Source: an uncultured Rhodospirillales bacterium
Lineage (GTDB): Bacteria; Pseudomonadota; Alphaproteobacteria; Kiloniellales; Kiloniellaceae
Reading direction: 5' to 3'
NCBI GenBank assembly: GCA_913060675.1
Contig: CAJXUS010000028.1
Span: forward strand, 1-53,816
DNA: 53,816 nucleotides
Made by a program: the position numbers and the translations under genes. Under the pieces are notes generated by a model. The model did not search any database. It saw only the letters and a list, made by a program, of their open reading frames with translations, and was not told the DNA's origin. Numbering within the stretch: position 1 is the first letter of the stretch; each line of letters begins with the position of its first letter. This document shows, one piece after another, positions 7,801-15,834 of this stretch.

Positions 7801-9729
7801 CCAGACTGAGGAAAAGGCCTCATGAAATCCTTCCCGTAACTCACTGATGGAAATATCCATTTCATCAGATATGACCATATTGAAATCGTGCATCCACACG
7901 CTTTCACCCGTTTCGGCCGAGTGGAAGTGATAAGGGATTTCGCTGAGAACCTTCAATCCCATGTTTTCCAACATTGGTAAAACATCTGAAAGAGGAACAG
8001 GATTATCAGTGAGGTAAATTTTAAAGCGAACCTGTTCAGGATCAGCACCGAGAGGTCGATAAAGGTTCATGGCAAGACCATCACCCTCTAGAGCCTCTTC
8101 TGCCTTTGTAATATCAAAAACTGCATCGTTTTCGTTGAAGTGTTGCTGATAATTTATCGGAAAAGAACCTCCGAGACGACGCATCGTCCGGATGCCTTGC
8201 TCCTCACCACGCCCTTCGATCAAAGCCTCTTCTAAACGGTCCTGCCAAGATCTTCCTGCCTCTGCGATACGGGCTTCTAGTTCCTGAACATCCACATCCG
8301 GAAGCTGCCCCCGAGTTGTCTTAACAATAAAGTGAACCCGAGCCAGGGCTGTGTCGGACAAATGGGTAAAGAAGGCACTAATTTGACCATTATAGGCTTT
8401 GCAAAGAATATCACCGACAATGCGCCTGAGAGCTGTGTCAAAACGGTCTCGGGGAATGTAAGTTAAGCAGGAAATAAAGCGTTCGAAAGGATCCTTACGT
8501 ACAAATAACGCAATACGCCTACGTTCTTGTAGATGCAGAATACCATGAGAAATATCAAAAAGCTCATCGGACGAAATTTGGAAAAGCTCATCACGAGGAT
8601 AGGTATCCAGTATATGCGCAAGACCCTTACTATCGTGACTACCCGGTTTGAATCCTGATTTATCCAAAACTTTCTGCACTTTGTGACGCAGTAAAGGAAT
8701 ATCACTTGGTGAACGTGCATAAGCCGTAGAAGTTAAAAGTCCGGCAAAGAGAATCTCGCCAATTACCTTTCCCTTATTGTCAAAGCGCTTAACCGCAACA
8801 GTATCCAGATGCACAGCACGATGAACGGTAGAACGTCTGTTCGCTTTTGTGATACGCAATAGAACTGGTTGTGTCAGAAAGGAACGCACTTCAGCCGGTA
8901 GAGACCCAAAATCCCTCAGTCCGTCAAAAACATGAACATCAATATCACGAAGTACACCCAGAGAGTTTGGCTGAACCTTTAGAATTGCGTTGGTGCCAGT
9001 TCCTTCAAATTTGTACTCTCGATAACCCAGGAAAGTAAAATTATCCTGGTTCATCCACTCTAGGAAATCGATCGATTCTAAAATCTCCCCTTCGGAAAGA
9101 GCTGGAGGAGATTTTTTCAGGCCACTGATGACTTCATCCATTTTGTCGAGCATTGGTTGCCAGTCAGCAACTGCGGCTCTCACATCATCAAATACGGTAG
9201 CCAGCTCGTGTGCAATTTGAGTGTGGCTTTCAATGACCTGCTCGCTGATTTCAATATGAAGCAGTGATTCTGTCAGGATTCCCTTGCCGCCACCGTTGCA
9301 ATTAAACTCTCTAACTTTACCTTTACCATCACGCTTACAAGTAATAACGGGATGAATTACAAGGTGGACTTCGACATCCAATCTCTCTAATGCCGATGTT
9401 ACAGAATCGACCAAAAATGGCATATCATCATTGATGACTTCGATAATAGTGTGGGACGACTTCCAGCCATGCTCTTCAGGCCTTGGGTTATAGACCTTTA
9501 TCTTTGTTTCATTCTCACTGCGTTGTTGTAGTAGCCCCCAAAAAGACAAAGAAGCCCCAAATAGATTATCGGGGGTCTCCTCTTTCAAATCATCCGGAGG
9601 AACATTTTCATAAAAAGTCCTGACAAACTGCTCTACCATTGGTGCTTTAACTGCACTTATTTTTTTATGAACCAGTTCAACTACTTTTTCGATACATTCA
9701 GATGTCGTGTCGATGCCATGAATGGCCAT
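4894..9729 (-). CDS. gdhB: NAD-specific glutamate dehydrogenase, large (~180 kDa) class
   Basis: 1611 residues, the length of the L180 class of NAD-glutamate dehydrogenase, which oxidises glutamate to 2-oxoglutarate and ammonia in the cytoplasm. The N-terminal half (about 1-700) carries the regulatory ACT-like and helical segments of this class. The catalytic core follows at about 700-1300, with the substrate-lysine region VPVGSKGGFVMKNPP near residue 850 and the nucleotide-fold region FTAIGVGDMSGDVFGNGML (about 970-990). A GAGGAAAG ribosome site lies 4 bases before the ATG. The gene is alone in its transcription unit and ends at a strong terminator. It fits with amtB in the same window as part of nitrogen metabolism. 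The gene symbol is by family; some genomes call it gdh2. Confidence 0.95.
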   Translation of the reverse strand: MAIHGIDTTSECIEKVVELVHKKISAVKAPMVEQFVRTFYENVPPDDLKEETPDNLFGASLSFWGLLQQRSENETKIKVYNPRPEEHGWKSSHTIIEVINDDMPFLVDSVTSALERLDVEVHLVIHPVITCKRDGKGKVREFNCNGGGKGILTESLLHIEISEQVIESHTQIAHELATVFDDVRAAVADWQPMLDKMDEVISGLKKSPPALSEGEILESIDFLEWMNQDNFTFLGYREYKFEGTGTNAILKVQPNSLGVLRDIDVHVFDGLRDFGSLPAEVRSFLTQPVLLRITKANRRSTVHRAVHLDTVAVKRFDNKGKVIGEILFAGLLTSTAYARSPSDIPLLRHKVQKVLDKSGFKPGSHDSKGLAHILDTYPRDELFQISSDELFDISHGILHLQERRRIALFVRKDPFERFISCLTYIPRDRFDTALRRIVGDILCKAYNGQISAFFTHLSDTALARVHFIVKTTRGQLPDVDVQELEARIAEAGRSWQDRLEEALIEGRGEEQGIRTMRRLGGSFPINYQQHFNENDAVFDITKAEEALEGDGLAMNLYRPLGADPEQVRFKIYLTDNPVPLSDVLPMLENMGLKVLSEIPYHFHSAETGESVWMHDFNMVISDEMDISISELREGFHEAFSSVWHGRMENDGFNRLVLGAGLKVREVTILRAYCKYLLQARIPFSQAYMEQTLASNPQISRLLVDLFLVRFMGKGTERDDQLALDTNKAINSLLEKVSNLDEDRIIRRFRNVIECTLRTNFLQKDEEGNFKKYLSFKLNSQKITDLPLPNPYREIFVYSPDVEGVHLRFGSVARGGLRWSDRREDFRTEVLGLVKAQQVKNSVIVPVGSKGGFVMKNPPVASEGREAFLEAGIECYKTFIRGLLDITDNLVGGEVVPPERVVRRDGDDPYLVVAADKGTATFSDIANGVSADYGFWLDDAFASGGSAGYDHKKMGITAKGAWESVKRHFRELGKDIQNEPFTAIGVGDMSGDVFGNGMLLSEHTKLVGAFNHLHIFIDPDPDVAKSFVERQRLFDLPRSSWTDYNSKLISKGGGIFDRKAKSLKISKEMKSLFDISEDELAPIDLMRAMLKSETELLWFGGIGTYIKQSGETHGEAGDRANDAMRINGKQLRCKVVGEGANLGMTHQGRIEFAQKGGRVNADFVDNSAGVDCSDHEVNIKILLGAVEADGDMTRKQRDKLLESMTDEVGEQVLRDNYLQSQAISVTANIGGRLLDRIARYMRSLEKKDLLNRAIEFLPDDEMVMERMKQGVGFERPELATLMSYSKIALYDELLVSNLPDDPYMEDTLIDYFPTPLRKKFAKQIGQHRLRREIIATAITNDMVNRVGLIFAYEVQEKTGMAACDIARAYTIAREVFGMDDLFALIEGLDNKAPASLQAVLLAECGRLIEQGTVWFLRHGTHPLDIRKEVGSYVKEVSTISDHLEKLLSKENTELLKDKIKNFTSQGVPVDIAKRIAGLRLLTPACDIVRLAQTLKMPVDTVGSTYFSIGERYGFDWLRGAAARLPSESAWDKLAVTAIVDDLYGHQGELTARVLEDAGKVDRVEAAIKEWAESKKPLVNRTEQILAELNAAGKPDYAMLAVANRQLKNMVSS

Positions 9730-10520
9730 TGTTCTTTCCTCGGACCGCTGTCGTTTATTAATTATTAGGTTTTTGCTCTATTCGACGTCCCCACCCCAGG
9801 TCCGCGCCATAAGACGAAGGACAAATCCACGTTAACCTATTTAAAAATCAATGTTAGTAAAAAATGCGTCGCACATAGGATATTTTTTGAATACTTAGGA
9901 AACAGTAAATTAAATGTAATATTTTTCCCGTTTTAGCAGTACCCAAGAATAATTTTCAGAATATTTTAGGAGAACAAAAGTAGCTCATCGAAAAGATCTA
10001 TTTCTGATATGGACCAGAGCGATCTTTTTTGCTCAGTATTTAAATAGATTCGCATAACAAAATTTACGTTCTTTACGTTTCATCTATTTACGAACAAGGG
10101 GTGATGAATTTGGAGTCACGAATTTGAAAATGGCCTTCAGGTTAAATTTTCTCAAAAAAGAAGTAATTCCTCCGCACAATGATCACATTTCCAGCACAGA
10201 TTATGTCTTTCTATCCAAAGTTATCTGGCTATCCAAAGTTATCTGGCTATCCAAAGTTATCTGGCAGTCCAAAATCACTTGTTGAAATCATCAGGCCAAA
10301 CAAATCAGGATCGCCCAAGCTAGCAGGAAAATTGATCAAATGCCAAACGGACAAAACTTGCACACAGAAACCAGACAGGGTAAGGGTATAAGCATGTATC
10401 GGATCAATAACGAAACATATGCGCGAATGTTAACGACCACGCGAATGACCCGCGGCATGAAAATGTCGGCGGCGAAAACTATGCCTGCTCGTTTAACTTT
10501 ACGCCCTATGAGATCCGAAA
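9730..10520. other. AT-rich spacer without a confident gene
   Basis: About 790 bases between the glutamate dehydrogenase start and a small hypothetical gene. The part nearest the dehydrogenase should hold its promoter, but I cannot assign hexamers with confidence. Short frames at 10179-10391 and 10394-10552 are open but have low-complexity or arginine/methionine-rich composition and I do not call them. The one clear structure is the 18-bp tandem repeat at 10212-10265. Confidence 0.6.
10212..10265. repeat. 18-bp tandem repeat, three exact copies
   Basis: TATCCAAAGTTATCTGGC occurs three times without interruption (10212-10229, 10230-10247, 10248-10265), and a decayed fourth copy may follow (AGTCCAAAATCACTTG). 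The period is a multiple of three, so the short frame across it would encode repeated YPKLSG, but surrounding composition does not support a gene. Confidence 0.9.
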
Positions 10521-10856
10521 ATGAATGCTCTCGCTCTACATCTTCCGTGTAAATTAACTAACGCCGCAAAACCCGTTAGACTTAATCTTTCTCTTGGCCC
10601 GCAATCTATTCAGAGCGTGATCTGCCTATTGGAAGACCACGGATATTTAGTTTCCTCAGATATAACTCACCTTCATAAAGAAGACTGTTACAGCCTCTTG
10701 ATCAATGCAGAGATAGATCCACACTGGATTACCCCCTTTAGCCGCTGGCTCTTACGCAAAGCTAACCTTGCTTCACTTCAAACCGAGTTAGAGGGTTCAG
10801 ATGGTAAAATTATTGCTCAGTGTATTCTTTATCGTGCGGGTATAAGCAATTTCTGA
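10521..10856 (+). CDS. Hypothetical small protein
   Basis: 111 residues with balanced, protein-like composition after residue 20. Segments such as LGPQSIQSVICLLEDHGYLVSS and ITPFSRWLLRKANLASLQTELE suggest alternating helix and strand, a little like small ACT or ferredoxin-like proteins, but I do not recognise a family. No transmembrane segment or signal peptide. The start codon has only a weak ribosome site. Its last 28 bases overlap the end of the convergent exported-protein gene. It could be a lineage-specific gene or a spurious frame. Confidence 0.5.
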   Translation: MNALALHLPCKLTNAAKPVRLNLSLGPQSIQSVICLLEDHGYLVSSDITHLHKEDCYSLLINAEIDPHWITPFSRWLLRKANLASLQTELEGSDGKIIAQCILYRAGISNF

Positions 10857-11227
10857 AGCTGAGGGTCGCTCAGGATTTTGGGACAGCTGCTATTCAGCAT
10901 GGCTAAATAGAGAAACATATTACTAGATTCAGACTTAAACGCAGCTTTATCTTCCGCACGCATACTTTGCCTACGAACCAAACGCGTGAAAGGAACTTGT
11001 AGATTATCGGGTGTGTTTTCCAATGCCAGATCAGCAGCACACAAACAGTGCTGTTCCATCTTCAGAGCATTTTCAGCACCAAATTTACGGCCCAGTTCAG
11101 TTACACAAAAATCAACCGTTTCCTCACGTCCAAGATCACCAAAAGCGTTGGCCTCTCTCTCAAACAATCCCCCACCAACAACGGTGAGCCAAAGTGCAAG
11201 TAGAAATACCCTAGTTAGTGCCATCAT
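10829..11227 (-). CDS. Exported hypothetical protein
   Basis: 132 residues with an apparent Sec signal peptide: a hydrophobic core LTRVFLLALWLTVVGGGLF and a probable cleavage after AN-A near residue 28. The mature part is helical and contains five Cys residues (FCVTELG, HCLCAADLAL, SSCPK), which may form disulfides in the periplasm. No family recognised. The start overlaps the upstream membrane-protein gene by 17 bases, suggesting co-expression. The 3' end overlaps a convergent frame. Confidence 0.65.
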   Translation of the reverse strand: MMALTRVFLLALWLTVVGGGLFEREANAFGDLGREETVDFCVTELGRKFGAENALKMEQHCLCAADLALENTPDNLQVPFTRLVRRQSMRAEDKAAFKSESSNMFLYLAMLNSSCPKILSDPQLQKLLIPAR

Positions 11228-11429
11228 TTTCCAGCCGATCTCGCTTACGTTTTAACCAAAACATTACCTTAATAACCGGATAGATCCAGATCAAACCCAC
11301 AAAGGGGTAATACAATAAGTGAACGACCGGATGGTCCGGCAACCAGTCAGTGCCAATTGTGATCACTAAAGCTGCGTAAAGGCTTAAAAAGATAAAAAAT
11401 AATAAATAGCCTATTAGATTCTTAATCAC
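11211..11429 (-). CDS. Small membrane protein, DUF2842-like
   Basis: 72 residues with two transmembrane segments (about 5-27 and 38-60) joined by a short loop (GTDWLPDHPVVH) and ending in a basic tail FWLKRKRDRLEND. The layout and the LLYYPFVGLIWIYP second helix resemble the DUF2842 family of alphaproteobacteria; function unknown. It overlaps the start of the exported-protein gene by 17 bases in an apparent two-gene operon. Confidence 0.65.
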   Translation of the reverse strand: MIKNLIGYLLFFIFLSLYAALVITIGTDWLPDHPVVHLLYYPFVGLIWIYPVIKVMFWLKRKRDRLENDGTN

Positions 11430-11848
11430 AGCTTATCGCCTTCATACCAACTAAATCTACGCTGTTGCAGGCTATACGATGCCTCAACTCCTCCAGCTAA
11501 ACCTTGGCGGACCAAGCATAAACCTGAGAACAAACACAAAATAACTTCTGAACAATTTTGCCAGGAAGACTTAATACTATAAAAAAAAATATTGATCGCT
11601 TAAAGCTTTTCTCTACCGTTCTCGTCAGTTAAATCGCCCTTTACCCGTAACCCTGTGGGAATAAGAGGCTTAACGCACAGACACATCCATCGGCAATTAA
11701 AGTGATTTCCCTCCCCCTAAGGTTGATACGCGCGATTTAAAAACCGGTAAGGCTATAAAAGGTAAATACTGTGAGGCGGAAAATCGTTATTAAGTAACGC
11801 CATAAAACGAAAAAACCCAGCCAAAGCTGGGTCATTTTCATGCAACAC
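11430..11848. other. Non-coding spacer holding the tRNA-Gly terminator
   Basis: About 420 bases with no convincing gene on either strand. The only assignable element is the tRNA terminator at 11815-11832. The remainder is AT-rich with homopolymer A (about 11580-11590); nothing else is visible. Confidence 0.6.
11815..11832 (-). terminator. Terminator downstream of tRNA-Gly
   Basis: ACCCAGC (11815-11821) and GCTGGGT (11826-11832) form a perfect stem around a 4-nt loop, with an A run to the left that becomes a U run on the minus strand. It lies 17 bases past the CCA end of the tRNA. Confidence 0.8.
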
Positions 11849-11923
11849 TGGAGCGGGCGATGAGATTCGAACTCACGACATTCTCGTTGGCAACGAGATG
11901 CTCTACCACTGAGCTACGCCCGC
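11849..11923 (-). tRNA. tRNA-Gly(GCC)
   Basis: On the minus strand the sequence folds into a complete cloverleaf. The acceptor GCGGGCG pairs with CGCCCGC and is followed by T and an encoded CCA. The D arm is AGCTCAGTGGTAGAGC. The anticodon arm TCTCG-TTGCCAA-CGAGA has anticodon GCC, and the T arm contains GTTCGAATC. Length is 75 nt including CCA. A hairpin terminator follows. Confidence 0.97.
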
Positions 11924-12117
11924 GTTCACTGTGTTGATGGAGGGGTATTTACGCCACGGTGTTTGACATTGCAAGAGCTTTTTTTACAAAAAATGTAATG
12001 TTCTGGTTTCTTACTTGATTCTTGCCTTCTGCAAAGGCTAAAAATTCCAACAGGGCCTTGGGTTCAAAGATATATTAGAGCCCTGAGGAATTTTGCATCT
12101 AGCAAAGGCACAATAGT

Positions 12118-12651
12118 ATGAATAACCAAACACCTGCTACTCCCGAGCACCTTCTAGAGAAATTAACTGCTCTCGGAATCGAAACCACAACAATTACGCA
12201 CCCGGCCGTCTATACAGTAGAAGAATCCAAAGAGCACCGCGGAGATCTTCCAGGAGCACATACAAAAAACCTCTTTTTGCGAAACAAAAAGGGCAAGATG
12301 TGGCTGCTGGTCTGCCTCGAAGACAGGAAAATTGATATCAAATTGCTTGGCAAAGCGCTCGGGGCCGGAAAATTATCTTTTGGGTCCGCCGATCGGTTGA
12401 TGGAGTTTCTCGGAATTGAGCCAGGATCTGTATCACCATTTTGCGCAATCAACGACACCGATGGACAGGTTAAAATCATGTTGGATTCACATATGATGAC
12501 GATGTCCCCCATTAACGCTCACCCCCTTACAAACACAATGACCACTGCGATAGCTCCTACCGATCTGGTTCATTTTCTTCAATCTATTGACCACCACCCC
12601 GAAGAACTGGATATGGATAATCTGGAAGAACTTGCGTCTCTGGCAGAGTGA
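12118..12651 (+). CDS. proX: Prolyl-tRNA deacylase (YbaK/ProX editing domain)
   Basis: A stand-alone editing protein of the YbaK/EbsC superfamily that hydrolyses mischarged alanyl-tRNA(Pro). The 177 residues match the ProX/PrdX type: HPAVYTVEESKEHRGDLPGAHTKNLFL (the conserved K of HTKNLFLR contacts the tRNA end), LVCLEDRKIDIKLL, LEFLG-type helix and SPFCAINDTDGQVKIMLD. It substitutes for the missing editing insertion of alphaproteobacterial ProRS. The start ATG follows a short AAAGGCAC element. It sits just upstream of the thioredoxin-fold co-chaperone run but is separated from it by 134 bases. Confidence 0.9.
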   Translation: MNNQTPATPEHLLEKLTALGIETTTITHPAVYTVEESKEHRGDLPGAHTKNLFLRNKKGKMWLLVCLEDRKIDIKLLGKALGAGKLSFGSADRLMEFLGIEPGSVSPFCAINDTDGQVKIMLDSHMMTMSPINAHPLTNTMTTAIAPTDLVHFLQSIDHHPEELDMDNLEELASLAE

Positions 12652-12785
12652 CCCCTTGCAGTAAAAGCAATTCAACCTCATCTTGTGCAGTGAAGGTTTT
12701 ACTTGTGACCGAGGTTGGAATTTTACATCCCAAATCCCCAAATCAGGGATACTGATTTTAAATTTTGGACACTCTTTTTTAAAAT

Positions 12786-13715
12786 ATGGACACTGGCATC
12801 ATGGAAGAACTCATCGGCACCTCATCTGAACAGCCTACGGATTTGATTAAAGATTCAAACCAGCAGGACTTTGCCAAAGACGTCATGGAAACTTCTATGA
12901 ACCAGCCTGTGTTGGTTGATTTTTGGGCACCGTGGTGTGGGCCCTGTAAACAAATGATGCCCGCACTGGAAAGTGCTGTGCTGGCTGCGAAGGGCTCTGT
13001 CAAACTGGTCAAAGTCAACATCGATGAAAACCAGATGTTGGCCTCGCAATTACGGGTTCAATCCGTCCCAACCGTCTACGCCTTTTTCCAAGGACAGCCT
13101 GTAGACGGATTTAACGGTGCCCTCCCGCCAAGCGAGATCAAAAAGTTTATCGATACACTGGTAGAGAAAACTGGGGGCGCCAAAAAAGATCCTGTTGCCG
13201 ACGCTCTTGAACAAGCCGTATTTGTGCGCGAAAACCAGGACCATCTGGCTGCAATGTCCATTTACAGTCAAATCCTGGAACATTTCCCCGATAACGAACC
13301 TGCCCTCATTGGTATGCTTGAGTGCCAACTTTTATCAGATATGGCTGAGGAAGCTCAGGCTCTTTTTGCGGGGCTACCTGAGGACTTAAAGACCAAGCCA
13401 GAATTTTCTGCTATCATTGCCAAGCTAGAATTAGCCGCTCAGAGTCTGGACAATGAAGAGGTTCTGGAACTGAGAAGAAAGATAGAACTAGATCAAACTG
13501 ATAACCAAGCAAGATTCGATTTGTCACTCGCACTACAAGCCGCAGGAAATCATGAGGAAGCTGCAGATCATTTGCTGTATATTATTAAAAACGATCGCAG
13601 CTGGAACGACGATGGCGCTCGCCGTCAACTTCTTCAATTTTTCGAAGCTTGGGGCATGACCGATCCGATGACAATAAAAGCTCGTAGTCGACTTTCCTCC
13701 CTTCTGTTTTGCTAA
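12786..13715 (+). CDS. cnoX: Thioredoxin-TPR co-chaperone, CnoX/YbbN family
   Basis: 309 residues: a thioredoxin domain at about 23-130 with the full active site WCGPC (Cys51, Cys54), then a C-terminal tetratricopeptide region (about 145-305). CnoX-type proteins protect substrates from oxidative aggregation and pass them to chaperones. Keeping both active Cys suggests reductase activity, unlike E. coli CnoX. An alternative ATG lies at 12801; neither has a strong ribosome site. It heads a run with the Lon-N-domain, Trm112 and DUF971 genes, an arrangement often conserved in alphaproteobacteria. Confidence 0.9.
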   Translation: MDTGIMEELIGTSSEQPTDLIKDSNQQDFAKDVMETSMNQPVLVDFWAPWCGPCKQMMPALESAVLAAKGSVKLVKVNIDENQMLASQLRVQSVPTVYAFFQGQPVDGFNGALPPSEIKKFIDTLVEKTGGAKKDPVADALEQAVFVRENQDHLAAMSIYSQILEHFPDNEPALIGMLECQLLSDMAEEAQALFAGLPEDLKTKPEFSAIIAKLELAAQSLDNEEVLELRRKIELDQTDNQARFDLSLALQAAGNHEEAADHLLYIIKNDRSWNDDGARRQLLQFFEAWGMTDPMTIKARSRLSSLLFC

Positions 13716-13737
13716 AGGGCCAGGCTTGCAGATTCTA

Positions 13738-13759
13738 GACTGTCGGTTTCCAGACAGTC
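13738..13759. repeat. Perfect 7-bp stem-loop between cnoX and the Lon-N-domain gene
   Basis: GACTGTC (13738-13744) and GACAGTC (13753-13759) enclose an 8-nt loop. It sits 23 bases after the cnoX stop and has no U-tract, so it may be a processing or mRNA-stability element rather than a terminator. Related CAGATT motifs flank it on both sides. Confidence 0.4.
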
Positions 13760-13825
13760 AGATTTCACACTGCCGGAATAGAGATATCAGCTGCGTTAAA
13801 TCAGCACTTTTAGCTAGGAATGAAA

Positions 13826-14485
13826 ATGACAGGTGGTATCTTCGATCCAAATTTTGATGAACTTCCCTCGGAGATTCCCCTCTTTCCCTTAGGCGGGGCT
13901 CTCCTCCTTCCCGGTGGTACCTTACCTCTCAATATCTTTGAACCAAGATACCTAACAATGATCGACCGGGCTCTTGGGCAATCACGATGTATCGGCATGG
14001 TTCAACCGAGCCAAACCACTGAAGACGAGGGAACAGCACCTCTATATAAAACAGGTTGCCTTGGTCGCATAACGTCTTTCATGGAAACGGATGACGGCAG
14101 ATATCTTATTTCGCTACAAGGCGTTATAAGGTTTTCGATTAACCGGGAATACACCAACGACTTTGGCTATCGGGATGCCATTTGTGATTACAGCAATTTT
14201 CGCAGGGACATGGAAGAAGCAGAAGCCGATGATCTCGATCGCAATAAGCTTCTTCGTAGTCTCCAAGCCTATTTTGAGTTGAACGCGATCAGTGCAGACT
14301 GGAAAGCCATCGAACACACCAGCAACCATCGGCTCGTAAACACACTTGCGATGATTTGCCCCTTTTCTGCCGCGGAAAAGCAAGCGATACTAGAAGCGGC
14401 AACTTTGGTAGAACGTGCGAATATCATGGAAACAATCATGGATATGGCAGTTCATCAAAAAAATCAAAGTTTTGCGCGGCAATAA
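13826..14485 (+). CDS. Lon N-terminal (LON substrate-binding) domain protein
   Basis: About 219 residues consisting of the Lon protease substrate-binding (PUA-like LonN) domain without the ATPase or protease parts. Conserved features are IPLFPLGGALLLPGGTLPLNIFEPRY and CLGRITSFMETDDGRYLISLQGV. Stand-alone LonN proteins are common beside cnoX in alphaproteobacteria and are thought to act in protein quality control; the role is not established. An upstream in-frame ATG at 13820 directly abuts the AGGA ribosome site, so I prefer 13826. Confidence 0.88.
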   Translation: MTGGIFDPNFDELPSEIPLFPLGGALLLPGGTLPLNIFEPRYLTMIDRALGQSRCIGMVQPSQTTEDEGTAPLYKTGCLGRITSFMETDDGRYLISLQGVIRFSINREYTNDFGYRDAICDYSNFRRDMEEAEADDLDRNKLLRSLQAYFELNAISADWKAIEHTSNHRLVNTLAMICPFSAAEKQAILEAATLVERANIMETIMDMAVHQKNQSFARQ

Positions 14486-14541
14486 CCCCGGTAACAACGC
14501 ATACCTTATTGATATAATATCGTTTACTAAGTGGAAACAAC

Positions 14542-14727
14542 ATGAGCACCCAACCGCGCGTCGACAGAAAACTGTTAGAGATTCTTGTCTGTCCAGAAAC
14601 CAAAGGTCCTTTGGAGTATGATGCCGAGAACCAAGAGCTTATTTCGCGGCAGGCAAAACTAGCTTACCCCATTCGTGAAGGCATTCCGGTTATGCTTACT
14701 GACGAAGCCCGCGTCCTAGAAGACTAG
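14542..14727 (+). CDS. Trm112-like / UPF0434 (YcaR family) small protein
   Basis: 61 residues with the YcaR/Trm112p pattern [17 protein letters not shown], then [16 protein letters not shown]. The family resembles the zinc-binding Trm112 activator of methyltransferases, but here only one Cys (CPET) is kept, so zinc binding through a CPxC pair is unlikely. It lies 56 bases after the LonN gene and 29 bases before the DUF971 gene, in a probable operon. Confidence 0.9.
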   Translation: MSTQPRVDRKLLEILVCPETKGPLEYDAENQELISRQAKLAYPIREGIPVMLTDEARVLED

Positions 14728-14756
14728 TACTCAAAATACAGAAATCAGACTGACAA

Positions 14757-15155
14757 ATGACACACACGATTAAAGAAGAGAATTCTCAAGATTTTAAAAC
14801 AGAGCACTGGCCTACTGATATCAAGTACAAATCAGAGGAAAGGGCGTTACATATCTCGTTTGATAACGGCGAAAGTTTTGTCTTACCTGCAGAATATCTT
14901 CGTGTTGAAAGTCCGTCAGCAGAAGTGCAAGGCCACCACCCAAGCCAGAAACAAGTACTCACTGGCAGGCGAATGGTTGGCATAATTGCCATCGATCCCG
15001 TCGGAAATTACGCCGTTAAGTTAACTTTCGACGACCTGCACGATACCGGCATATTCTCTTGGCAGTATCTATATAAACTTGGCACCGAGCACGACACCCT
15101 TTGGCAGCATTATCTCGATGAGCTTGCTACGCGTGGTTTATCACGTGACCCTTAG
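14757..15155 (+). CDS. DUF971 domain protein
   Basis: 132 residues with the DUF971 (gamma-butyrobetaine-hydroxylase-like N-terminal) pattern: HWPTDIKYKSEERALHISFD, the FVLPAEYLRVESPSAE motif, and VKLTFDDLHDTGIFSWQYLY. Such stand-alone domains are associated in other bacteria with iron-sulfur protein maturation, which I mention only as family background. It is last in the cnoX run and ends 13 bases before the convergent TetR gene. Confidence 0.88.
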   Translation: MTHTIKEENSQDFKTEHWPTDIKYKSEERALHISFDNGESFVLPAEYLRVESPSAEVQGHHPSQKQVLTGRRMVGIIAIDPVGNYAVKLTFDDLHDTGIFSWQYLYKLGTEHDTLWQHYLDELATRGLSRDP

Positions 15156-15168
15156 CCACTCCAAAACC

Positions 15169-15744
15169 CTACTTCGCTGCATCTAACAAAGTTTCAGCGA
15201 TCTCTTTAGCGCGTTTTGCGGTGGTGAGATCACCACTGACCTGAGCCGTGACAATGGCCCCTTCCTTGAGCAATAAAAGTTGTGATGCCAATTCTTCAGG
15301 TTCAGGAAACCCAGCTTCTTTAACAATGAAAGCAAGCTGCTCTTTTAAAATGGCCTTGTGATGGGCGGCAACTTTATGCGCTTCCAACTCACAATCCGAA
15401 AATTCAGCAACTGCATTGATAAACATACACCCTGAAAATTTTTGCTCAGGAAAAGCCTTGCCCTGAAACCAAAAATCCAACGCATCAAACAATCCTAACA
15501 ATTGATCACGGGCCGTGTCATATCTGTCGATATAGCCAAAAAACCATTGTCGAAATTTTTCATCTCTTCGATGAAGAGCCGCAACGATCAAATCATCTTT
15601 TGAAGGAAAGTGCTTGTAAAACGTCATGCGGGCAACACCGGCTTCAGAGATTATCTGATCAACACCGGTGGCGTGAAATCCCTGCCGGTAAAAAAGCTGA
15701 AGAGCAGATTCAATCAATTGATCTCGCTTTTTAGAATGACCCAC
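15169..15744 (-). CDS. TetR/AcrR family transcriptional regulator
   Basis: 191 residues. An N-terminal TetR helix-turn-helix spans about 8-55 (FHATGVDQIISEAGVARMTFYKHFPSKDDL), followed by a helical ligand-binding domain with a GCMFINAVAEF segment that typifies the TetR_C type associated with YcdC/AcrR-like repressors. No divergent transporter or enzyme is adjacent; the upstream neighbour reads the same way. A TATAAT-like box lies on the minus strand at about 15801-15806. Ligand and target unknown. Confidence 0.9.
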   Translation of the reverse strand: MGHSKKRDQLIESALQLFYRQGFHATGVDQIISEAGVARMTFYKHFPSKDDLIVAALHRRDEKFRQWFFGYIDRYDTARDQLLGLFDALDFWFQGKAFPEQKFSGCMFINAVAEFSDCELEAHKVAAHHKAILKEQLAFIVKEAGFPEPEELASQLLLLKEGAIVTAQVSGDLTTAKRAKEIAETLLDAAK

Positions 15745-15834
15745 ATTTCCCCCTCAATTCCTTTACCAGCGTCATCATATTTGCTTACGGGTAGATCAGT
15801 ATTATAGTCAGTTAATCATACTCAGCTGAAAATT

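Noticed and set aside
10212..10265. CRISPR array
   Set aside because: Repeats are directly contiguous with no spacers and no cas genes are present in the window; the same holds for the 14-bp and 13-bp arrays.
10179..10552. Two short plus-strand frames (10179-10391 and 10394-10552) as genes
   Set aside because: One is largely created by the 18-bp tandem repeat and the other is rich in Arg, Thr and Met with no ribosome site or recognisable fold; both look incidental.
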